Shown: positions 58,831 to 64,000 of the stretch, in pieces
How positions within the stretch are numbered: position 1 is the stretch's first letter
How the letters are laid out: every line of letters starts with the position of its first letter
Source of the DNA: Pyrocephalus nanus
Taxonomy: Eukaryota > Chordata > Aves > Passeriformes > Tyrannidae
DNA: 64,000 nt
Direction of reading: 5' to 3'
Assembly (NCBI GenBank): GCA_038380795.1
Contig: CM076268.1
Coordinates: 14,636,001 to 14,700,000, forward strand
Notes under the pieces: generated by a model
Databases searched by the model: none
What the model saw: the letters and a program-made list of their open reading frames with translations, nothing else
What the model was told of the DNA's origin: nothing
Made by a program: the position numbers and the translations under genes

Positions 58831-61800
58831 CCCGATTCTCCTTCGCCCACCGGTCGGTGCCCGGTGGCGGGGCGGTCGCCGCATCGTGCCCACGGGGCAG
58901 GGCGGCCCGACCGGCTTGTGAGCGTGCCAAGGGCGCTGAATGGGGCCGCGCAGCTCAGAGCCGGGCCCATTGTGGCCGCCGGGCCGGCGCTGAAAGGAGC
59001 CGCCGAGGAAGGTAGCGGGAATAGGCGCTTATTGGATTCGGGAACAAAAGGTGTGGCAGGGAGGCGAGGGACAAAGGGGCCCCGGCGCCGAGATTGACGG
59101 GCCGCTTTGCCCCCCACTGAGGCCCAGGCCCGGCGCTTTATGCGCGGGGGCTGCAGAAACGTGCTAGGTTTTGTTCCCCTTTCTGGGAGCGCAGGGGAAG
59201 AGGAGGGGGGTCCGCGGGCCGCTGATTAGGGCCGGCCGGGCCGGGCAGTCTGAATGCCGGGGCATTATTGCTACATGTTCAGCCATTTCGCTCGATTGCA
59301 GGGGGAGGGGGCGGCCGAGGCCCCCGAGCCCCGCAGGACCGGCCGCAGGGTCGCCCACCCGCCAGCCCCGTCCCGAGCCGCCCCGTCCCGTCGCCGCGGC
59401 GCTCTCGGGGCGGTCGCGGCCTCGCTGCCGCGGCTTCGCCTGTGCCGTGCGGGTCCCACCGAGCCCAGCCGCCGGGGCCAGAGCCCGCTGGGGAGGGCTG
59501 GACACCCGCAGAGCCCCGTCTGGCGCACCCCGCGCGGCAGCAGCGACCAGAGGCGCCGGGAGCTCTCCCGTGCCGTCCCGCACATCTGCCCGGCCGCGAC
59601 GCTGGATCTCCGGAGGTGTTTCCAGCGGAGCCTTCTTGAAGTCCCCAGACCGACCGCAGACCTGGGGCTCAGTATGTCACCCCCGTTACCCAGAGCTGCC
59701 CACCGTGAGGTCCCCTTGACCTTCCCCTGTGTCTTCTGTGACAGTCCCTCTGCCACGAGCAGATAACAAGGCTACCTCGCAGAAGCTGCAGGTAATGACG
59801 ATTCACGCTACTAAACCCGGGTTTACACTGCACATTCCCACCATTCAGTCTGAACGTGCACCCTTGGGGTTCGCTGGGGGTTTGGTGGAAACTGGAGAAA
59901 TTCTTTGCACTGCAGCACTGCAGGGACAGGGCGGGCAACCAGCAGGCGCCGGAGCCCGGCTCAGCACAGCACTCCGCTATCCCACGAGCCACCCCGAGGC
60001 CGGCAGGCTTCACGGGGCCGGCGCTGGGAGAGGATGCGGCACGCCCAGCTGATTGTTTGCTGGATGGCAGTAAGGTGTCGCAGGAGAGGAAGCCCAGGCC
60101 CCACTCTTGGCTTTCGGAGATGAGTGGTTAAGGCCCTGTGGTCTCGTGGGTAGAAACAGGATAGCCAAGAACAAAGGTAATGCGCTCTCTTTGCAGCAGC
60201 AGTCAGGCTGGGGAGATTTGTCTCTGCCATAGGAAAGAGTTGTATTTTCCTCCATGTTCTGCCAGACTGTTGTCTATAAAAATAGGGAACCCGTGTGAGA
60301 TCATGCCTTGGTGTGCAAGTCAGAGGAACTGCAACCACAGTAGAAGCTCCTCCAAAATCAGGGTGTTGGAGAGGAGTTCCCAGCTTAACATATCATCTCA
60401 AGGTACTTGGCAGCTTGTTAGAAACCCAGTGCATCTCAGCAGCACCCAGAGGCTCAGGATGAGACCAGAGCCCTGGTGTGGGACATGCTGCCCATGTCTG
60501 TAGTCACAGTCTCTAGAGCATGGGCAGTTATGCAAAGGGAAAGGACACACAGGGACCCCACAGCCATGTAGCAAGAAGCAAGGCTGGGCAGTACCAGCGT
60601 TATTCAGCACCAACAGTATCCAGCTTTGTTATGGTTGTGAGGTCAGTACTGTGCTCACCCCACTTATGCCTGGTCACAACCCTGGTCCCGTTCTCCCTAC
60701 GCAGAGCTGGAACAGCACCCAGCTGGGGGATGCCGGGAGGCCTGACTGCCGGCTGATGTGGCACAGCAGTGGAAGTTTCTAGATGTCCACCATAGTGAGC
60801 CCCATTCCTGGGACAGATCCCAGCTGTCCCACCAGCTCAGACTGGGGGAAGGGCAAAGGGTTAGTGGGAGGCACCCCTCTACAGAGCCTCACCCAAAGCC
60901 CGGTTGGGGGAAAACAAAGTGGCACAAAGAACCAGCAGTACTGGAGGACCTGGAGTAGGGTGGCGGAAACGAAGCGCTCCAAAGAGGAGGAACAGCTGGT
61001 GGAGGCCGGTGGGAGGGAGGTGGTGGGAGATTGCAGATTGGACAGGCTGCCCAGGGAGGGGAGACACAACAGAGGGAAGTTGCTGCATGGCTGTGCCGGA
61101 GGCAGTGCCCGCCTGTGACGCGCCCTGTCCTCCACACCTCGGGGATGCTGCTCGTGGGGTGAGAGGCACCAGGAAATCCCTGGTGGAAATCCCTTCGGCA
61201 TGGTCGCATCCTGTGATGGTGGCATAGCCAGAGGGACTTCAGGGTGGAGAGATGGGGGCAGAGGGTGTGTATTTCTTCCTGGTCGACTGGGGGGTTTACT
61301 GCTGTTTAGGAATCAAGATGGAAGTTGCCAATTGATTTCCAACAGGGATGAGATTTCTAAGACAGTGCACTGACTGAAAGGAAAGGAGGGACTCTTGGGG
61401 TAGCTAGGCTTTAACTCCCAAGCCTCAGCCCCACTCTGTGCACAGGCTCCAGTTGTGTTTTTCATTCAAGTTACCTGGCCAAGGAGGAGCCCATGAGAAG
61501 AACTTGCCTCTCTCCAGTGGTTCCTAGGGAGGCTAGATCCAAATCCCAGTTCTACCTGGTTTTCTGAGGCCTTTTCATCATGCTCAGGATCACACAGGAG
61601 CAGCACCATAGATACGCTCTGGTTTCCTCTCCTTCCTGACATCTTTTTCCATTCCTCCCTCCCTGCTGCTGAGGTCATCCCTCCCCCTCATATGCTTCAT
61701 CGTTCTTTCTTCACCACTCCCTTGCTGCCATCAGCAAGGAGCTTGCCTGGGCACAGAAGGAGATGGGTGCTCCCAGAGAGGCTGGCCAGGCTGCCCACGG

Positions 61801-64000
61801 ACCTGGGCAGACCTTGCTGAGTTCTGGTCCCATCTACTTCAACCCGGAAACAGCCACCTCCTGCTGCCTTGGGCTTGGGAATCTGGAGACCCAGCTATGT
61901 GCTGGGGTGGTGCCCAGCTCTTGCCACTCAATTTGGGGTAATTTTGGAGTGGCAGCTTGTGTTCTGCAGAGCTTCCCACTGCAGCCACCCCGTCCCTTGA
62001 GCTGGGAGCTGCCAAGGCTGCTTGGCCACCGGGGCTCCATGGAGCCAAGAGGTCTCGGAGATGCTGGAAGCTCCTCCTGACAGTGGCAGTATGACGTTGT
62101 CACACAAGCACTCTCCAGTGCCAAGAAAGCTGTTGCCAGCCATGGATCAAGTAATTAAATTAAAATACTGTACCTGTGCTATGGAGCCTCCAGAGAGGCT
62201 TTCTCCCATTACTTGCCTGCTCAGCACGAGGGCCAAAGACCTGCCTCCTTTCCTTGGATGAGTCACTGCATCACAAGGTAACTACACCTGACTAAGTGGG
62301 GTGACGGGACTCGCATGTTTTAGCTGTTCCTTCTCCCTGCAACGGTGAGACCAGGCACAGTGCTGCCCTGAGAGATTCAAGTGTCCCACGAGGGATTCAC
62401 CCTGATCCCACAAGGGATCCAGATGATCCCTCCAGAAAGGGGGCCTGCATATTTGTCCCCTTCAGAGCAGGGTGCTGCTGAAGGTCAGAGCTGCCCCTGT
62501 GGCCTGCCAGAGCCCGTCCCGGCTGCATCATGCCACCATCCCCCGCCTTGGCAATAAAGCCCATAGGTATTTCCCCAGGGACGACCCTTCTCCGCGCCCA
62601 AGGCTGCTGCAGGCGGGCGGTGCCGGGGCCAGCGGGATCCCGAAGTGCTGCCTGGGATCCTCAGGTTCCCTGGGCTGCCAGCAGGGACAACTGCTCCCGG
62701 GGCCTGTCCCCACGCGAGATACGCCACCGCCATCTATCGGCCAGCGGCAGGGGACAGGGAGCGACAGGCACCCTTCTGTCCCTGCCACCTCGCGCCGCGA
62801 GGGCTCAGCGTCTTGCAATTGCTCGTTTTGTGGGTGTCCGAGCCCCCCGGCTTGGGGGCTTGCAAGGCTTAGAGGGCTGCAGAGCATCCAGCTAGGGTCT
62901 CGCCTCCTCACTGGGAATAGCAGCGGGACAGACTGGACATCGGGCAGCCACTGGGGCTTGTGCACTCAGCAAAGGCAAGCACCCACCCCTGCCCCCACTG
63001 CCTGGGTGCAGTTGGAGAGATGGGCACAAGGCCAGCGTCTCCTGCCGGTCTCTAACCACCGTGCAGGTCCCTTTCCAGGGAGCAGTGCTTTGCACTGTGT
63101 TCTTTTAGCTGAGCACAAGCACCCAGCGTGTCTCTGTGACAGACTGAGCAGATTTCCAGGTCTAATTATCTTCTCTGTCCAAAGTGGTGCAATTCAGCTA
63201 GTGCCAGGAGGCCCCCTAAACCTCTTGATGCCGTGGCACTGCCCACAGCTTCCAGCTAATGTTCTGCAGTTTCTTGACCAAGGACACGTGATGGTTCTGG
63301 CGTCCAGCGCCTGGTGCCTGTCACAGCTTTGTCCTCACCAGAGGGAGCTGTGTCCCACGTGGAGACATTTTGGCCCAGTTCCCTACCTTTTTCATAGCCC
63401 TTGGCAATGCTCCAGGTTCCATACTGCTCAGGTCTAATGGGCACCCAAAGGTGCCAGGGACAGAGAGGAAGGCTGCTTGGATTTGCATTTCTCCTGGCAC
63501 CCACCTAGCCATGGCAGGCATGGTCTGTGCCCTGCCCGGAGGTTCTCATGTCAGTCCGAATACCACAGTGTTCTGGGCAGCATTGCAGGGTTTCTCTGGG
63601 TCTAATGCTGGCGACCAGTGCAATATATGGAGGCATGCTGGGTCAAGGAGATTAAGGCCAGAGCACCATCCCACAATCTCCTGGAACAGCCAGGAATGAT
63701 CTCAGAGCAGGCTGTAGTGTCACAGCACACCTGAGTTGTCCCCATTGTCCTCACCCATGTGAAGAAGATTGGGAGAGTAACCCTTGCTGCCACCCCCATA
63801 CAGCCCAGGAGCAGCTCTTCTCCCACCTCTGTTACCTTCTCAGCACAACACGCCATCTGCTCACACCCCAGCTTCATTCAGGCAGCATCTTCCCAGGGCC
63901 GTTTTGCAGCCCCTTGATGGAGGACTTCAACACATAACCCTGCACTAAGCATGGGTATTACCAATATCTCCCCATCAAAACAGACATGCCATTGCTTCCT
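58831..64000. other. Intergenic sequence downstream of NKX2-3
   Basis: GC-rich DNA with some A/T-rich words (for example GGCATTATTGCTACATGTTC near 59263) continues to about 59.65 kb and then gives way to ordinary sequence. No exon of the next expected gene (SLC25A28, mitoferrin-2, in the mammalian order) is seen, and open frames such as 62472-63437 have no recognisable domain. Confidence 0.55.

Larger units (their letters stand above)
52950..59650. promoter_or_regulatory. NKX2-3: Extended GC-rich/CpG domain around NKX2-3
   Basis: Very high GC and CpG density runs from about 52.95 kb to 59.65 kb, far beyond the 1.65-kb gene. Broad CpG domains of this kind are typical of developmental regulators controlled by Polycomb and bivalent chromatin (established knowledge for homeobox genes; inference here). 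Confidence 0.6.

Noticed and set aside
62715..62760. CTCF-like word in CCAGCGGCAGGGGACAGGG
   Set aside because: The core differs from the CTCF consensus at important positions, and a single imperfect match by eye is not evidence.
62472..63437. 321-codon plus-strand frame downstream of NKX2-3
   Set aside because: It has no domain or signal, a composition like its surroundings, and no promoter or poly(A) signal in place. It is possibly a fortuitous frame, and I saw no match to mitoferrin-2.

Overview
The window is vertebrate nuclear DNA, almost certainly from a bird. It holds three genes that I recognise from their proteins: CNNM1 (+ strand, coding 7369-25970), GOT1 (- strand, coding 32938-29413) and NKX2-3 (+ strand, coding 56755-58400). 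This is the gene order of human 10q24.2 as I know it. The bird assignment rests on old CR1 LINE fragments (27627-27880 and 43899-44965), short introns, tight gene spacing and strong CpG islands at all three promoters. I cannot name the species.

Layout. 1-6950 is intergenic sequence with A/T-rich simple repeats and one small poly(A)-tailed retroposed fragment with a target-site duplication (5508-5715). 6950-8880 is the CNNM1 CpG island, which covers its large first exon. 8876-25970 holds the remaining 11 CNNM1 exons after a 9.9-kb first intron. About 25971-27110 is the likely CNNM1 3' UTR. GOT1 lies tail to tail with CNNM1 and is packed in 3.5 kb with nine coding exons. Its CpG-island promoter carries three CCAAT boxes. 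34.3-53 kb is a gene-free interval with an interstitial telomere-like block (34936-35001), an eroded CR1 copy of about 1.1 kb and several A/T-rich patches that may be regulatory. 53-59.6 kb is a very long GC-rich domain centred on NKX2-3, with a dense cluster of homeobox, forkhead and SOX-like words upstream. 58.83-64 kb shows no gene that I can support.

The genes are not an operon or a pathway. CNNM1 is a membrane protein of the CNNM (Mg2+ transport mediator) family, GOT1 is cytosolic aspartate aminotransferase, and NKX2-3 is a developmental homeodomain factor. All splice junctions listed were read by hand: each has GT-AG ends and keeps the reading frame. The reconstructed proteins are 939, 412 and 327 residues long. 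UTR limits, transcription starts and enhancer calls are inference.
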